Shown here: positions 18,994 through 27,648 of the stretch, one piece after another
How the letters are laid out: every line of letters begins with the position of its first letter
How positions within the stretch are numbered: position 1 is the first letter of the stretch
Assembly (NCBI RefSeq): GCF_001519075.1
Contig: NZ_KQ954245.1
Coordinates: 659,552 to 723,551, forward strand
Origin: Novosphingobium fuchskuhlense
GTDB lineage: Bacteria > Pseudomonadota > Alphaproteobacteria > Sphingomonadales > Sphingomonadaceae
DNA length: 64,000 nucleotides
Reading direction: 5' to 3'
The notes under the pieces: generated by a model
Seen by the model: only the letters and a program-made list of their open reading frames with translations
Database searches by the model: none
What the model was told of the DNA's origin: nothing
Made by a program: the position numbers and the translations under genes

Positions 18994-21354
18994 TCACGGC
19001 AGCGTCACCATGGCACTGGTTCCCTCGCCTTTTTCGGACAATAGCTCGAATGTTCCGCCATGGGCTGCCACCAGTTGGCGCACCAGCGGCAGGCCGACGC
19101 CGCCGCGCCGTTCCACCGAGCGACCGTCCGGGCTGATCTTCAGCCCCTCAAGCGCCCGGGCCAGTTCAGCGGGGTCCATGCCCTTGCCGTTGTCGGAGAC
19201 GACAACCTGCAGCGCGCTCTTGCCGCTCTTCCCGGCCTTGCGGCGTGATGCCTCGACAAGGATGCGCCCACCCTTGGGCGTCGCGGTGATGGCGTTGTCG
19301 ATAAGCTGGCCGAACAACCGCCGCAGCCGCCGCCGGTCTCCGGTTGCGCTGCCGATGGCGCTGCTGCCGCGCAGGTCTAGCGTTATGCCTGCTTCGGCAA
19401 GTCGCTCGGCCCGCTCGCGCACGACATCGCCGAGCAGCGGGAACAGATCGACCGGTTCGGCCGCGAGGGGCAGCGTGCCCGCCTCGCTCTGCGAAAGATC
19501 CAGCACGTTCTCGATCTGCTCCCCAAGCCGCTCGACCGAGGTAAGGATCGCGTTGACATACTCATGCGCCTGCGGTGTCAGTTCGCCGGCCATGCCGCTC
19601 TGGAGAAGTTCGGCAAAACCGCCGATCGAAGTAAGCGGCGTGCGGAATTCATAGCTCATGTTGGCGATGAAGCGGGTCTTGACCGCATCCGCCTCGACCA
19701 GCGCGGCATTGCGTTCGCGCAGCGCCGCCTCGGCCTTTTCGGAATCGGTGATATCGAGCACCGTGAGCAGGCCGTTGCCATCGGGCAGCGGCACCCCGGC
19801 CATGGCGAACGAGCGCCCGTCCGCCATGACAATGCGCCCGCTCTGCTGCTTGCGATCGAGCGAGGCGGACTGGATCACCTGCCCGATCGTACTGACCTGC
19901 GCCGGGCGTTTGAGCATCTTTGCGATGCGGTTGAGCAGCGCATCCGCACGCGGATGCGTGGCAAGGAATTCCTCTTCAAGGGCCAGCTCGCTGGCAAAGC
20001 GCCGATTCCACAGCTGCAGACGGCCATCCGGTCCGAATACGGCCAGCGATTCGAACAGATTGTCGAACGTCGCGGTACGGGTGCGGAGCAAGGTATCACG
20101 GGTCGCGGAAAGCTGGAGCTGCTCGGTGCGATCCTCGAAGATCATGAGCAGACCGCCGTCCGGCATCGGCTGGCCTATCACGCGCAAGTGCGTGCCATCT
20201 CCAAGGTGCCAGGATTCCTCCCGCGGCTCGCGCGAGAGGAACCAGCCCTGTCGCTCACGCCGCCATTCGGGAAAGTCGCGCACTTCGGGGAGGCGCGCGC
20301 TGTCGCGCATGCGGTCAAGCACGCGGTCGAAGGGCGGCGTATCGACCACCCAGGCTTGCGGCACACTGAAGATGCGCAGGAACGGCTGGTTGGCGAAAAC
20401 GAGGTTTCGCTTCTCGTCGAACTGGGCAATCCCGGCCGAGAGCGTGTCGAGCATCTCGCGCTGAGCTTCCCGGAAGCGGCGGAACTGGCGCTGCAGTTCC
20501 TCCATTTCCTCGGTATCGACCGCATAACCGGCGACACCATCCTCGCCGAGCGGCAGATCGGAGACCCGGATCGAGCGGCGCTGTCCGCCGACGGTGGCGG
20601 AGACCACGCGCTCGACCGGCAGGCGGCGCGCGAAGACCTGCTCGGCGATCTTGGCCGCACTGACGCCATCGACCGGCTCGATCAGCTCGGTCCCGGCCGA
20701 CACGACATCCGCCGCATTCGCCGCGCCGACAGCCTTCACATAGGCACTGTTGACAAGCCGCAGCGCCATGTCCGGCCCGCGGAACCACATCGGCAACGGC
20801 GCCGCCTCGATCAAACCGGCAAGCGCGGCAAAGTCGGCCCGGGCGGATGCGGCTTCAGCGCGCAGCTTGCGCAGCTCCCCCACGCTTTCGGTGAAGTCGA
20901 AGAACCACACCAGCGCGGCGCCGCCCGGCGAGACTTGCGGATCGGCCAGATGCCCCCGCGCACCAAGGCTGCGCCGACCGCCGCGCGGGCTCAGGGCCAA
21001 TTCGAAGGGCGTGCCGGTCTTCTGCGCCTTGCGCACAGCGTCGCTGAGCTGGGAGAGCTGGACTTCATCGAAGCCGTGGTCGCCCGCATCAAGTTCGCTG
21101 AGGAACCCCGGCATCGCATCGAGCCCGAACCAGCCTGCCAGGCGCGAGGGCCCCTCGATTCGTCCGTCCGCCCGGACAAGCAACGGCAAGGCTGGCGCTT
21201 CCTCGATCATCCGCGACAGCCGCCGGGCCAGGCGCTGTGTCGCCTCCGCACGGGCCAGTCGGCCGCGCGCGGACAGCACGGCCCAGGCCGCTCCCAGCGT
21301 CCAGGCGGCGAGGACCAGCGCGATCAATACAAGGGCAAACGGCGGCAGGACCAT
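18994..21354 (-). CDS. divL: DivL-type PAS-domain tyrosine pseudo-histidine kinase
   Basis: A 786-residue membrane-anchored sensor: one transmembrane helix (residues 3-25), several PAS-like domains (about 45-155, 175-285, 300-410, 425-540), a coiled linker and a kinase core. The H-box reads FIANMSYEFRTPLTSI, with Tyr568 where the phospho-accepting His should be; the codon is TAT. The ATP-binding boxes look intact: LIDNAITATPKGG, VSDNGKGMDP, GGVGLPLVRQL. The Tyr, the length (Caulobacter DivL is 769 residues), the PAS layout and the tsaE neighbour identify DivL, which binds CckA and DivK and steers CtrA phosphorylation. It probably heads the downstream operon. Confidence 0.88.
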   Translation of the reverse strand: MVLPPFALVLIALVLAAWTLGAAWAVLSARGRLARAEATQRLARRLSRMIEEAPALPLLVRADGRIEGPSRLAGWFGLDAMPGFLSELDAGDHGFDEVQLSQLSDAVRKAQKTGTPFELALSPRGGRRSLGARGHLADPQVSPGGAALVWFFDFTESVGELRKLRAEAASARADFAALAGLIEAAPLPMWFRGPDMALRLVNSAYVKAVGAANAADVVSAGTELIEPVDGVSAAKIAEQVFARRLPVERVVSATVGGQRRSIRVSDLPLGEDGVAGYAVDTEEMEELQRQFRRFREAQREMLDTLSAGIAQFDEKRNLVFANQPFLRIFSVPQAWVVDTPPFDRVLDRMRDSARLPEVRDFPEWRRERQGWFLSREPREESWHLGDGTHLRVIGQPMPDGGLLMIFEDRTEQLQLSATRDTLLRTRTATFDNLFESLAVFGPDGRLQLWNRRFASELALEEEFLATHPRADALLNRIAKMLKRPAQVSTIGQVIQSASLDRKQQSGRIVMADGRSFAMAGVPLPDGNGLLTVLDITDSEKAEAALRERNAALVEADAVKTRFIANMSYEFRTPLTSIGGFAELLQSGMAGELTPQAHEYVNAILTSVERLGEQIENVLDLSQSEAGTLPLAAEPVDLFPLLGDVVRERAERLAEAGITLDLRGSSAIGSATGDRRRLRRLFGQLIDNAITATPKGGRILVEASRRKAGKSGKSALQVVVSDNGKGMDPAELARALEGLKISPDGRSVERRGGVGLPLVRQLVAAHGGTFELLSEKGEGTSAMVTLP

Positions 21355-21446
21355 CCCTCTCTGGCTAGGGTGGGCCGAGGCAAATTACAATGACGCGTCA
21401 GGCACAAGCTGTGGGGTCGCGGCCCTTTCCGGGTGCCCGATATGAA

Positions 21447-21474
21447 GAAGGCCTGCGCTTCCACGCAGGCCTTC
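21447..21474. terminator. intrinsic hairpin after ahcY
   Basis: A perfect 11-bp stem GAAGGCCTGCG / CGCAGGCCTTC with a 6-nt loop lies 37 bp beyond the ahcY stop. On the minus strand only TTCATA follows, so the U-tract is weak. On the plus strand CCTTTTC would be read just after the stem. It probably terminates ahcY transcription ahead of divL. Confidence 0.7.
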
Positions 21475-21511
21475 CTTTTCAGAGCAGTGACGGCCCGAAC
21501 CGAACGCGACC

Positions 21512-22927
21512 TCAGTAGCGGTAGTGATCGGGCTTGAACGGCCCCTGCAGCGGAACGCCGATGTACGACGCCTGCTTTTCGGACAGCTGCGAAAGCTGCA
21601 CGCCGAGCTTGGCAAGGTGCAGCGCCGCGACCTTCTCGTCGAGGTGCTTGGGCAGGACGTAGACTTCGTTCTTGTACTGCTCGGCCTTGGTGAACAGCTC
21701 GATCTGGGCCAGCGTCTGGTTGGTGAAGCTGGCGCTCATCACGAAGCTGGGGTGGCCAGTGGCGCAGCCCAGGTTCACGAGGCGGCCCTTGGCAAGCACG
21801 ATGATCTGCTTGCCGTCCGGGAACTCGACGAGGTCGGTGCCAGGCTTCACTTCGGTCCACTTGTAGTTCGAGAGGGCAGCGATCTGGATCTCGCTGTCGA
21901 AGTGGCCGATATTGCACACGATCGACATCGGCTTCATCGCCTTCATGTGATCGGCGGTGATAACGTCTTCGTTGCCGGTCGCGGTCACGAAGATGTCGCA
22001 GCGCTTGACCGCTTCTTCCATGATGACGACTTCATAGCCTTCCATCGCCGCCTGCAGCGCGCAGATCGGATCGATTTCGGTCACCATAACGCGGGCGCCG
22101 CCCTGGCGCAGCGAAGCGGCCGAACCCTTGCCCACATCACCGAAGCCCGCGACGCAGGCGACCTTGCCGGCGAGCATGACGTCGGTGGCGCGGCGGATCG
22201 CATCGACCAGCGATTCCTTGCAGCCATAGAGGTTGTCGAACTTCGACTTGGTCACGCTGTCGTTCACGTTGATTGCGGGGAACGGCAGCTTGCCGTCCTT
22301 GGCGATCTGATAAAGACGGTGGACGCCGGTGGTGGTCTCTTCCGAGACGCCCTTGATGTTCTTGACCGATTCCGTGAGGTAGCCGGGCTTCTTCTTGAGA
22401 AACGCGGTGAGCGCGCGAACGAACTCGATTTCCTCGGCGTTGCTGGGCTCGAACAGCGTCTCGCCCGCCTCGACGCGCGCGCCCCACAGCGCGAACATGG
22501 TGGCATCGCCGCCATCGTCGAGGATCATGTTGGCGGTCTGGCCGTTGCCGTCATCCCAGTCGAAGATCGAGCCGACGTAGTCCCAGTACTCGGCCAGGCT
22601 CTCACCCTTTACGGCGAACACGGGAATCCCGGCTGCGGCGATGGCGGCAGCGGCGTGATCCTGCGTCGAGAAGATGTTGCAGGTGGCCCAGCGCACGTCG
22701 GCACCAAGCGCGACCAGTGTCTCGATCAGCACGGCAGTCTGGATCGTCATGTGGAGCGACCCGGTGATGCGGGCGCCCTTGAGCGGCTGCGACGGACCGA
22801 ATTCCTCGCGCAGGGCCATCAGGCCGGGCATCTCGGTTTCGGCAATCCTGATTTCGGCGCGCCCGAAGTCGGCCAGGCCGATATCGGCGATCACATAATC
22901 CTTCTGGGCGTCAAGCACGCTGGCCAC
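21512..22927 (-). CDS. ahcY: S-adenosylhomocysteine hydrolase
   Basis: Reversibly splits S-adenosylhomocysteine to adenosine and homocysteine, relieving product inhibition of methyltransferases. 471 residues. NAD-binding motif [17 protein letters not shown], substrate region [16 protein letters not shown], the [13 protein letters not shown] segment and the C-terminal KPDHYRY are all characteristic. Gene start: a GGAG element sits about 10 nt upstream of the ATG. The upstream region carries a hairpin and a 20-bp palindrome (separate entries) that suggest control by SAH or methionine status. Confidence 0.98.
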   Translation of the reverse strand: MASVLDAQKDYVIADIGLADFGRAEIRIAETEMPGLMALREEFGPSQPLKGARITGSLHMTIQTAVLIETLVALGADVRWATCNIFSTQDHAAAAIAAAGIPVFAVKGESLAEYWDYVGSIFDWDDGNGQTANMILDDGGDATMFALWGARVEAGETLFEPSNAEEIEFVRALTAFLKKKPGYLTESVKNIKGVSEETTTGVHRLYQIAKDGKLPFPAINVNDSVTKSKFDNLYGCKESLVDAIRRATDVMLAGKVACVAGFGDVGKGSAASLRQGGARVMVTEIDPICALQAAMEGYEVVIMEEAVKRCDIFVTATGNEDVITADHMKAMKPMSIVCNIGHFDSEIQIAALSNYKWTEVKPGTDLVEFPDGKQIIVLAKGRLVNLGCATGHPSFVMSASFTNQTLAQIELFTKAEQYKNEVYVLPKHLDEKVAALHLAKLGVQLSQLSEKQASYIGVPLQGPFKPDHYRY

Positions 22928-22957
22928 GAGGCAGTCTCCAAGAATGCGAGTTCGAAC

Positions 22958-23008
22958 GAAAAAGGCCCTCCATCAGGAAGGGCGTTACATCGCCCCCTTA
23001 GCGGGCCT
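22958..23008 (-). ncRNA. candidate structured leader of ahcY with terminator-like hairpin
   Basis: Between the operator-like palindrome and the ahcY start the minus strand can fold as an outer stem AGGCCC/GGGCCT enclosing an inner GGGCG/CGCCC hairpin with loop ATGTAA (5'-3' on the minus strand). The outer stem is followed by a run of T (22963-22958), like an intrinsic terminator about 30 nt before the start codon. No gene upstream on this strand needs a terminator here, so attenuation or a riboswitch is possible. I could not match it to a SAM or SAH aptamer from memory. Confidence 0.35.
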
Positions 23009-23028
23009 CTCGCCAATGCGCAATTTTT

Positions 23029-23048
23029 ATATAAAGATGTCTTTATAT
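23029..23048 (-). promoter_or_regulatory. palindromic operator candidate upstream of ahcY
   Basis: Perfect 9-bp inverted repeat ATATAAAGA-TG-TCTTTATAT about 100 bp upstream of the ahcY start, an AT-rich island in GC-rich surroundings. Its shape suits an ArsR-family dimer. In Proteobacteria the ArsR-family regulator SahR controls ahcY and methionine-cycle genes, so a SahR-like site is the leading guess. No such regulator gene is in the window. Confidence 0.55.
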
Positions 23049-23304
23049 CAGGTCCTGAGACCGCCCTTATGGGCACGAGGCCTGTTTAGCCACAAGCGCC
23101 ACCGGCCCTGGGCATCATCAGCGCGGCTGCCCATACGGAACGCTTGGCTCAGCCCACCGGTTGGCCGTGCAGGCGCACAGCTGATCGAGGGTCCGCAGTG
23201 CAGCAACGGGCAGAGCAATGGTTGCGCTGTCACACACCGCGCTTATATCCACCCTTGCGGATCAGCGCACAGATCAAAACCCCCGAGACAAGAGGATACT
23301 TGCC

Positions 23305-23784
23305 ATGACGATTGCTGTTGGAGACAAGCTGCCCGACGTGAAGCTAGTGAAGGCGACCACCGACGGCATCGACGCGGTGCAGTCGGGCGAATACTTTGCC
23401 GGCAAGCGCGTCGCGCTGTTCTCGGTGCCGGGTGCCTTCACCCCCACCTGCTCGGCCAAGCACCTGCCCGGTTTCGTCGAGAAGGCGGCCGAACTCCGCG
23501 CCAAGGGCATCGACGAAATCGTCTGCACCGCGGTCAACGATCCCTTCGTGATGAAGGCCTGGGGCGCGGCTGCCGGTTCGGCGGACGTGACCATGCTGGC
23601 GGACGGCAATGGCGATTTCGCCAAGGCGCTTGGCCTCACCATGGATGGCACCGGCTTCGGCCTTGGCATCCGCGGCCAGCGTTTTGCCATGGTTATCAAC
23701 GACGGCACTGTCGAGCAGCTTCACGTCGAAGCCCCGGGCGACTTCAAGGTCTCCGCGGCCGAGTATGTGCTCGAGAACCTCTGA
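23305..23784 (+). CDS. Prx5-type peroxiredoxin
   Basis: A 159-residue atypical peroxiredoxin of the Prx5/PMP20 group that reduces hydroperoxides, usually with glutathione/glutaredoxin or thioredoxin. The peroxidatic Cys49 sits in FSVPGAFTPTCSAKHLPGF, and the downstream TAVNDPFVMKAWG and MDGTGFGLGIRGQRFAMVI are typical. The start MTIAVGDKLPDVKL follows AGAGG by about 9 nt; an in-frame upstream start has no ribosome binding site. It is divergent from ahcY over 377 bp. Confidence 0.95.
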   Translation: MTIAVGDKLPDVKLVKATTDGIDAVQSGEYFAGKRVALFSVPGAFTPTCSAKHLPGFVEKAAELRAKGIDEIVCTAVNDPFVMKAWGAAAGSADVTMLADGNGDFAKALGLTMDGTGFGLGIRGQRFAMVINDGTVEQLHVEAPGDFKVSAAEYVLENL

Positions 23785-23806
23785 CGTAATAAATCGTAAT
23801 ACTCAT

Positions 23807-23888
23807 GCCGCAGTGCAGCGCATACGGCGCAGTACTGCGGCAGAAAATGCCCGAAAGGCCCCGAAGCTACGGGCTTGACGCCCGTCAA
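23807..23888. promoter_or_regulatory. two inverted repeats upstream of the hydroxylase-like gene
   Basis: The intergenic DNA holds GCCGCAGT (23807-23814) and ACTGCGGC (23834-23841) as an inverted pair, and closer to the gene the palindrome TTGACG-CC-CGTCAA (23875-23888). The second overlaps a possible -35 hexamer TTGACG about 60 bp before the start, so it could be an operator. The first may be a weak terminator of the peroxiredoxin gene. Confidence 0.3.
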
Positions 23889-23934
23889 ATATTTGCCATC
23901 CTCCCCTCGCTGCACCGCACCATGGGGGTCTGGA

Positions 23935-24939
23935 ATGGACGGTATTCGAGTCGGGAAGCGCGTTGTTGGAACCCAGTCGCCGGTTACAATCGGCTGGGAA
24001 AATGTTCCGCAGGTCGAAGGCGGCACGTTCAAGCGCCTGTTCTTCACCTGGTTCCAGCCCGCCGTCCTCTTCGGGATGGTCGCCTTCTGGTACTATGCCC
24101 CCAATTCGATCGCGAAGGCCTCCACCGCGATCGGCATCGGCATCGGCTTCCGCATCCTTCTGCAGATCCTCGAATTCGTGAACCCGCGCTACAAGAGCTG
24201 GCAGATCACGTGGAAGGAACTGGCGACCGACCTCTTCTATGTCGGCGTGGCGACGACAATGGTGCGGCTGGCCGACAACTACATCGGCGCCGATGCTGCG
24301 ATTGAGGCGATGCAGACGGGGCTGCACCTCGACAAGCTCGTCTGGTTCACAAGCTTGCCGCTTCTCGTTCAGGCTTTCCTGATCATCTTCATCTTCGATT
24401 TCGGCCAGTACTGGATGCACCGCGGAATGCACAACTGGTACCCGCTGTGGCTGCCGCATTCGGTGCATCACTACATCACCCAGCTCAACGTCCACAAAGG
24501 CGCGGTAGGCAATCCGCTCGAGCTGTTTCTGATCGGCCTCGGCATCGGCGGCCTGTTCGATTTCGTGCCGCGCGCCTTCCTCCTCGCCGGGGCCATCGGC
24601 ATGTCGGTCGGGGCGTATCAGCACATCAACGTGCGCTTCAACAGCCCGCGCTGGTGGCGCTACATCTTCAACACCACCGAGCATCACAGCTTGCACCACT
24701 CGCAGGATTTCGAATCGACGCGCAGCAACTATTCCAACACCTTCATCTTCATCGACCGCATGTTCGGCACCTGCATCGATGGCGAAGCCGAACTTCTCGG
24801 GATGGAAGGCGGCCGCCGCATGTCGATCCGCGAACAGATGCTCTATCCCTTCGCCGAAGGCTGGCGGGCTTACCGGGAGCGAGCAACCCGCACGCCCTTG
24901 TTCGCACGGGACACGGCCACTGCGGTTCCGGCAGAATAA
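23935..24939 (+). CDS. sterol desaturase / fatty acid hydroxylase superfamily membrane protein
   Basis: A 334-residue integral-membrane di-iron protein. Transmembrane segments lie near residues 35-65, 85-105, 125-145 and 180-200. The histidine clusters expected for the di-iron centre are present: HRGMHN, HSVHHYITQLNVHK and HHSLHHSQ, with a further QH in AYQHINVRF. The family hydroxylates or desaturates lipids such as carotenoids, sterols or fatty acids; the substrate cannot be told here. The start MDGIRVGKR follows a G-rich element. A membrane-protein gene follows after 3 bp. Confidence 0.85.
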   Translation: MDGIRVGKRVVGTQSPVTIGWENVPQVEGGTFKRLFFTWFQPAVLFGMVAFWYYAPNSIAKASTAIGIGIGFRILLQILEFVNPRYKSWQITWKELATDLFYVGVATTMVRLADNYIGADAAIEAMQTGLHLDKLVWFTSLPLLVQAFLIIFIFDFGQYWMHRGMHNWYPLWLPHSVHHYITQLNVHKGAVGNPLELFLIGLGIGGLFDFVPRAFLLAGAIGMSVGAYQHINVRFNSPRWWRYIFNTTEHHSLHHSQDFESTRSNYSNTFIFIDRMFGTCIDGEAELLGMEGGRRMSIREQMLYPFAEGWRAYRERATRTPLFARDTATAVPAE

Positions 24940-24942
24940 CCG

Positions 24943-25629
24943 GTGGCCTCGCTTGAAGCCGCCTCGGCTGACTCCATGATCACCCCTGCTGAACGCCCGT
25001 CGCTCCTGCGTCTGATCGCCTGGATCTGGCATATCCGAGGCGAAGTCCCGCTCCCGGCCAGCCTGGGCGCGGACGAGGCGTTCGACAGGCTTGCCCCGCT
25101 GTTCTCCCATGCCGGAACCACCCATGCCCGGATGGGCGATGTGGTGTCGGTGTCCAAGAAGGACCAGTTGGCGCAGGACCCGCTTTCAGTGGTCGATTCC
25201 GGTACCTTGCGGATCGTCCCGGCCGGTGAAGGTGCTGTGCTGCGCTATCACCTTGTCAGCCGCGCCCTGCTGTGGTGCTTCCTCGCGCCGCTGCTGTTTC
25301 TGGCCGTCGCCCAACTCACGGTTTTCCTCGGAATGCTCGAAAAGCCCAAGGCGGCGGAATCCGCCAAGAAGGATGCCGGGAAGAAGGACAAGAAAGCCGA
25401 AATCCAGCTCAACCCGGTCGACAAGTTCCTCGGTGCCCCGGCGCCGGAAAAGCCCAAGGACGACAAGAAGGATGCCAAGGACAAGAATAAGACGGACAGC
25501 GAGCCGGAAGGGTTCTCGCCCACGCCTGCCTATGTCTTTGCCGGCATCTTCGCCGCGCTCTGGCTGCTCGGCCGCCTGCTGGAACCCTGGTTGATCAGAC
25601 GCCTGTTCAACCGCACGCTCCGGGGCTGA
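24943..25629 (+). CDS. hypothetical two-helix membrane protein with charged linker
   Basis: A 228-residue protein with no recognised domain. A globular N-terminal part (residues 12-100) is followed by a transmembrane helix ALLWCFLAPLLFLAVAQLTVF, a soluble segment of about 70 residues very rich in Lys and Asp (KKDAGKKDKK, KPKDDKKDAKDKNK), and a second helix AYVFAGIFAALWLLGRLL. It begins with a GTG 3 nt after the preceding stop; an ATG 11 codons later (MITPAERPS) is an alternative. The two genes are probably co-transcribed. Confidence 0.75.
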   Translation: MASLEAASADSMITPAERPSLLRLIAWIWHIRGEVPLPASLGADEAFDRLAPLFSHAGTTHARMGDVVSVSKKDQLAQDPLSVVDSGTLRIVPAGEGAVLRYHLVSRALLWCFLAPLLFLAVAQLTVFLGMLEKPKAAESAKKDAGKKDKKAEIQLNPVDKFLGAPAPEKPKDDKKDAKDKNKTDSEPEGFSPTPAYVFAGIFAALWLLGRLLEPWLIRRLFNRTLRG

Positions 25630-25635
25630 CAGCCT

Positions 25636-26382
25636 TCAGAACGAAAATCGCATGCGTGCAACGATCCGGTCTCCCGCGCCCGCCGGATCGGCAAACGGCA
25701 AAGCCCTTCGCGCTGCCCGGTCGCCGATATCGGTACCGACATAGTCTAGCCCGAACATGAGCGGATAGCGTGCATACTCGGCAGTGAGTTTCCAGTCCGC
25801 ATAGTCTCCCCCCGGTCGCAGCCTGATCGCGCGCGGACCGTCGCCGCGGCCAGTCGTGTAACCAAGGCTTGCCGCCAGCGTTATCGGCAGGCCAGGCAGC
25901 CCGCCGTCTACCGAGCCGCGTAGATGGAGGTTGTCACCGCCAATCGTGCTCTGCCTTGGGGCATACCATGCCGTTGCGACAAGGCGGAGCGGTCCGATGC
26001 CGTAGCGCGCACCCAGTACCAATTCTGCAAAATCCATGCGCTGCGCAGCGCCCGAAAAGATGTGGCCGGCAAGCTCGGTGCGCAAGGTGATCGCGCCCAT
26101 CGACCAGTCCCGACCCACCGCGAGATCGACAAGGATGTCCGCCCTGCCGTGGCGCCGTGCTCCGCGCAGCAGCACCGCTCGAGCCGTCGTATCGATCCCA
26201 CTGACGTCAAGCCTAGCATCGACCGAAGCTGACGCGGCACCACCGCTCCAGCTCAGCCCGGCCCGGACCTCGTCGCTGGCCGCTTCGGCCCCGGCATCCA
26301 GCGCTTGCCCACGCGCGGCGCCGCTTGCAACCGGGCCAAGCACTGCGGCGGCGAGCAGCATTAGCATTTGGCGAGACGTCAC
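25636..26382 (-). CDS. putative outer-membrane beta-barrel protein
   Basis: A 248-residue exported protein: signal peptide MTSRQMLMLLAAAVLGPVAS, then repeating amphipathic strands of about 10 residues (for example VDARLDVSG, LRLVATAWYA, WKLTAEYARYPL) and a C-terminal Phe (ARMRFSF), the usual signal for outer-membrane insertion. It resembles the small conserved barrels or TorF-like porins of sphingomonads, but I cannot fix the family. It is convergent with the preceding membrane-protein gene, with only 6 bp between stops. Confidence 0.65.
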   Translation of the reverse strand: MTSRQMLMLLAAAVLGPVASGAARGQALDAGAEAASDEVRAGLSWSGGAASASVDARLDVSGIDTTARAVLLRGARRHGRADILVDLAVGRDWSMGAITLRTELAGHIFSGAAQRMDFAELVLGARYGIGPLRLVATAWYAPRQSTIGGDNLHLRGSVDGGLPGLPITLAASLGYTTGRGDGPRAIRLRPGGDYADWKLTAEYARYPLMFGLDYVGTDIGDRAARRALPFADPAGAGDRIVARMRFSF

Positions 26383-26733
26383 CGGAACGCCTATCCCTCG
26401 CGCGGCTTTGCCCGCACGTTATCATCCTCGACGAGGATCACGCCGCAGCCCTCTTCGACCAACGCCATTCTCGACGCGAACAGTTCGTCTCGGTGCCGCG
26501 CTAAGATGCGCTGGAGCGGAGTACGCCACAAAAGCGACCCCCGGAGCGGTAAGCGCAAGGGTATTGATAGGCCTATCTCCTGCTTCGGCGGCGCGTTTCC
26601 TCTGGTCCGAATGCAAGATAGGTCCGTTCCAATGTCCAAGGAACTACGGATTGGTTATATTTTGTTGCTGCAGCCAGAGAGAGGGTGGGATCAAGAGTGC
26701 CCCGGCTGCCAAGCCCGCCTTTGCGGTACGGGC
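26383..26733. other. intergenic region with a doubtful small ORF
   Basis: Lies between the alpha/beta hydrolase gene and the outer-membrane protein gene, both minus strand. A minus-strand ORF of 82 codons (26391-26639) ends 8 bp before the barrel-protein start; its last part, RILARHRDELFASRMALVEE, looks protein-like but the N-terminus does not, and no ribosome binding site is evident. It may be a gene remnant. The stretch 26600-26680 is AT-rich and could carry the promoter of the barrel-protein gene. Confidence 0.3.
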
Positions 26734-27615
26734 CTACCGCGCCAGCAAGGGCTCAAGAAAGCGGATGATCCGCGCCTCCAGGTCGATGCGGTGGTCAGAC
26801 CAGCTGTGATCGGTCGCCACATGAGCAGCCTGAACCTTCGTACCACCCGCCTTGCGCACGGCAGCCACCAGCCCATGCCCGTCCGAAGCAAGGCCATCGT
26901 CCGAAGTCAGCACCAGCAGCGGCATGGCCTTCAACGCATCGGCGCGAGTCATGTAGTCCCATTCGTCTGCATGGCCGGCAAGTTCGGTAGACAGATCGGG
27001 CACCGTATTGTTCAGCGTCTCGCTGTTGCCGGACAGCAATTTTGCGCGCTCGGCTTCCGACTGACGTCCAATCCATCCGAGATTGGCGGCAGAAATCATC
27101 ACGAGGCCGCGCAAGTCCGGCTCTTGCGATCCCGCCATTGCGGTGACCCAACCTCCCATCGAGTGTCCCACCAACGCCATCCGCGTCGTATCGACCCCGA
27201 GCGTCGCGGACTGGCCCGGCTCACGCAGGAAGGCAAGAACCGCGCGCGCATCGGAAGGATTCTGCCCAAACCGGTAAGTCCCCGGGCTGCCCCACGAACC
27301 ACGATAGTTGAAAGTGATGGCGTTCCATCCCCGGCGACGCAGCGCTTGCGCGAGATCGAGGTTCTTTTCGTTCCCCGGAAGCCCGTGGCAGATGACCACC
27401 GTGGGATGGGGTCCTGCCCCGCTGGCAAGATAGGCGACACCGTTGATGGTGACATCCCCGCTGGGGATATGCAGCACTTCCATCCGTGCCGGGTGATCCC
27501 TGTCAGCCGGCGGATCGATATAGATCGCCTGCGGAATAACAGGTCCCGGCACCGCCGCTGCCGGTGGGGCAACTAATGCGATTGACGCGGCGGCCAGCGA
27601 TGCAATGCCCTTCAT
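26734..27615 (-). CDS. exported alpha/beta-hydrolase
   Basis: A 293-residue serine hydrolase with signal peptide MKGIASLAAASIALVAPPAA. The oxyanion loop CHGLPGNEKN, nucleophile elbow GHSMGGW, the acid in LTSDDGLASD and the catalytic His in ATDHSWSDHR are all present, so it should be active. It resembles dienelactone-hydrolase or peptidase-S9-like esterases. The substrate is unknown. It lies 33 bp after folE on the same strand. Confidence 0.87.
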   Translation of the reverse strand: MKGIASLAAASIALVAPPAAAVPGPVIPQAIYIDPPADRDHPARMEVLHIPSGDVTINGVAYLASGAGPHPTVVICHGLPGNEKNLDLAQALRRRGWNAITFNYRGSWGSPGTYRFGQNPSDARAVLAFLREPGQSATLGVDTTRMALVGHSMGGWVTAMAGSQEPDLRGLVMISAANLGWIGRQSEAERAKLLSGNSETLNNTVPDLSTELAGHADEWDYMTRADALKAMPLLVLTSDDGLASDGHGLVAAVRKAGGTKVQAAHVATDHSWSDHRIDLEARIIRFLEPLLAR

Positions 27616-27648
27616 GTGTCGACCGATCCCTACCCATGGCCCAAAGCG

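Noticed and set aside
26391..26639. 82-codon minus-strand ORF before the barrel-protein gene
   Set aside because: Only its C-terminal half looks like protein and no start signal is visible; mentioned in the intergenic entry instead of being called a gene.
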